Below are positions 63,527 to 64,000 of a stretch of 64,000 bases of DNA, piece after piece. A program made the position numbers and the translations under genes. The DNA comes from Tessaracoccus oleiagri (GTDB lineage: Bacteria > Actinomycetota > Actinomycetes > Propionibacteriales > Propionibacteriaceae), in assembly GCF_900103275.1 (NCBI RefSeq), contig NZ_FNGP01000002.1, forward strand, positions 372,001 through 436,000, given 5' to 3'. The notes beneath the pieces were generated by a model. The model saw nothing but the letters and a program-made list of their open reading frames with translations. It did no database searches and was not told the origin of the DNA. The first letter of the stretch is position 1. Every line of letters starts with the position of its first letter.

Positions 63527-64000
63527 GTCGAGGGACGCAGGTATGCGAGCGCAGCGATCATCGCCGCCTCTGTGCCGGTACGCAGCGTGGGCTGCATCGT
63601 CGGCGCGAAGGCGGGATTGTGGTTGGCGACGGCTTTGGCCCCCTCCGAGAACCCGCCCAAGCCCCAGTACAGGTAGGGCACGTCGCCCCAAGCACCCGGG
63701 ATCCGGCTGAAGTCCTCGCTCGCGGGGACCGGGTCCAGGTGCCCCACCTTGTCGGCGCCGAAGTGCGCCTCGAACGCGGTCGTCACCACGGTCGCGGCCG
63801 AGGGGTCGGAGACGGTGAGCGGGAACTGGTCGTAGTACGTCAACGACGGCGGCTCCGGGCTCCCCGCGGTGGCGCACTCGCCGCGGACGATCCGCTCGAT
63901 CGCCTTCAGCACCCGCTCCCGGACGTCGTCGTCGTAGGTGCGGACGTTGACCAGGAGCTCCGCCGAGTCGGGGATGATGTTGCTCTTCGCGCCGGCGTGG
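63523..64000 (-). CDS. M20D-family amidohydrolase (C-terminal part; runs off the window)
   Basis: The C-terminal 158 residues of a zinc amidohydrolase of the HipO/AbgB/IAA-amidohydrolase type are present. Visible are the dimerisation-domain end HAGAKSNIIPDSAELLVNVRTYDD, ending VRERVLKAIERI, the metal-ligand-type PASEDFSR, and the C-terminal VANHNPAFAPTM with the last histidine. The start lies beyond base 64000. These enzymes hydrolyse N-acyl amino acids or related amides. Its TAG stop shares a CTAG tetranucleotide with the stop of the beta-CASP gene. Confidence 0.85.
   Translation of the reverse strand, partial: HAGAKSNIIPDSAELLVNVRTYDDDVRERVLKAIERIVRGECATAGSPEPPSLTYYDQFPLTVSDPSAATVVTTAFEAHFGADKVGHLDPVPASEDFSRIPGAWGDVPYLYWGLGGFSEGAKAVANHNPAFAPTMQPTLRTGTEAAMIAALAYLRPST

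Noticed and set aside
61205-63877. An 890-codon minus-strand frame opposite phosphoketolase and the beta-CASP gene
   Set aside because: Both plus-strand genes have complete catalytic motifs; the antisense product has no domain and spans two unrelated genes.
1-64000. tRNA, rRNA, phage or insertion-sequence genes
   Set aside because: I looked for conserved rRNA and tRNA segments, transposase and integrase motifs and found none. A tRNA search program could still find a gene I missed.

Overview
The window is about 64 kb of GC-rich chromosome from an actinobacterium. The evidence for this is strong G/C bias at third codon positions, frequent GTG starts, ATGA and GTGA gene overlaps, a succinylase DAP pathway (dapA, dapC, dapD, dapE), actinobacterial families such as DUF3117 and the MgtA/GlgA-type GT4 enzymes, a zf-HC2 anti-sigma factor, and many apparently leaderless promoters. 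The set of genes (TsaE fused to a GNAT domain, phosphoketolase, DUF2249-NirK cassette) suggests a Propionibacteriales/Propionibacteriaceae-like bacterium; this placement is inference. I see no rRNA, tRNA, CRISPR array, insertion sequence or prophage, and no gene-free stretch longer than about 205 bases.

Layout. 1-2453: start of a peptide ABC importer (permease fragment and lipoprotein binding protein). 2658-7879: a helicase gene followed by the t6A tRNA-modification genes (GNAT-tsaE, tsaB, rimI, tsaD), all on the minus strand with 4-base overlaps. 7973-11293: MgtA-like mannosyltransferase, then a divergent PCu(A)C copper chaperone / Tat-exported DyP peroxidase pair, and ridA. 11294-17547: nnr, acpS, glmS, coaA and an Xaa-Pro aminopeptidase. 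18526-22546: a translationally coupled nitrite-reduction cassette (DUF2249, NnrS-like membrane protein, and a very large NirK with a membrane domain and an extra cupredoxin domain). 22567-27847: FKBP, methyltransferase, YflT protein, MgtE-N/CBS regulator-like protein, DUF1003, mrp, tatB. 27866-31593: RseA/RseB-like fused anti-sigma factor, sigE, dapA, O-methyltransferase. 31708-38549: glgC and glgA, DUF3117, a LOG-family protein, dapE, dapD and a secreted lysozyme-like protein. 38686-44227: cellulose-synthase-like glycosyltransferase, dapC, 7Fe ferredoxin, VanW-family protein. 44309-49611: SppA, transketolase, a TIMP-like secreted protein and a phosphoribosyltransferase. 49698-57053: a four-gene FtsX/MacB-like ABC system. 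57064-64000: mutarotase, SIMPL protein, DUF3806 and DMP19-like proteins, phosphoketolase, a beta-CASP nuclease and the end of an M20 amidohydrolase.

How the genes work together. The genes between about 24 kb and 42 kb resemble, from memory, the Mycobacterium tuberculosis block that runs from the ferredoxin/dapC pair through dapD, dapE, glgA, glgC, the O-methyltransferase, sigE, its anti-sigma factor, tatB and mrp to an MgtE-like gene. It is therefore an old actinobacterial core region that combines cell-wall precursor (DAP) synthesis, glycogen/glucan synthesis and envelope-stress control. The nitrite cassette, the large ABC system and the TIMP-like protein look like accessory additions.

Two features recur across the window. 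First, 18 start codons have a TANNNT hexamer ending only 6-8 bases upstream and no Shine-Dalgarno sequence, the signature of leaderless transcription. Second, a set of related intergenic hairpins carrying CACCTG/CAGGTGAA elements lies at 15.9, 31.6, 46.1 and 58.5 kb.
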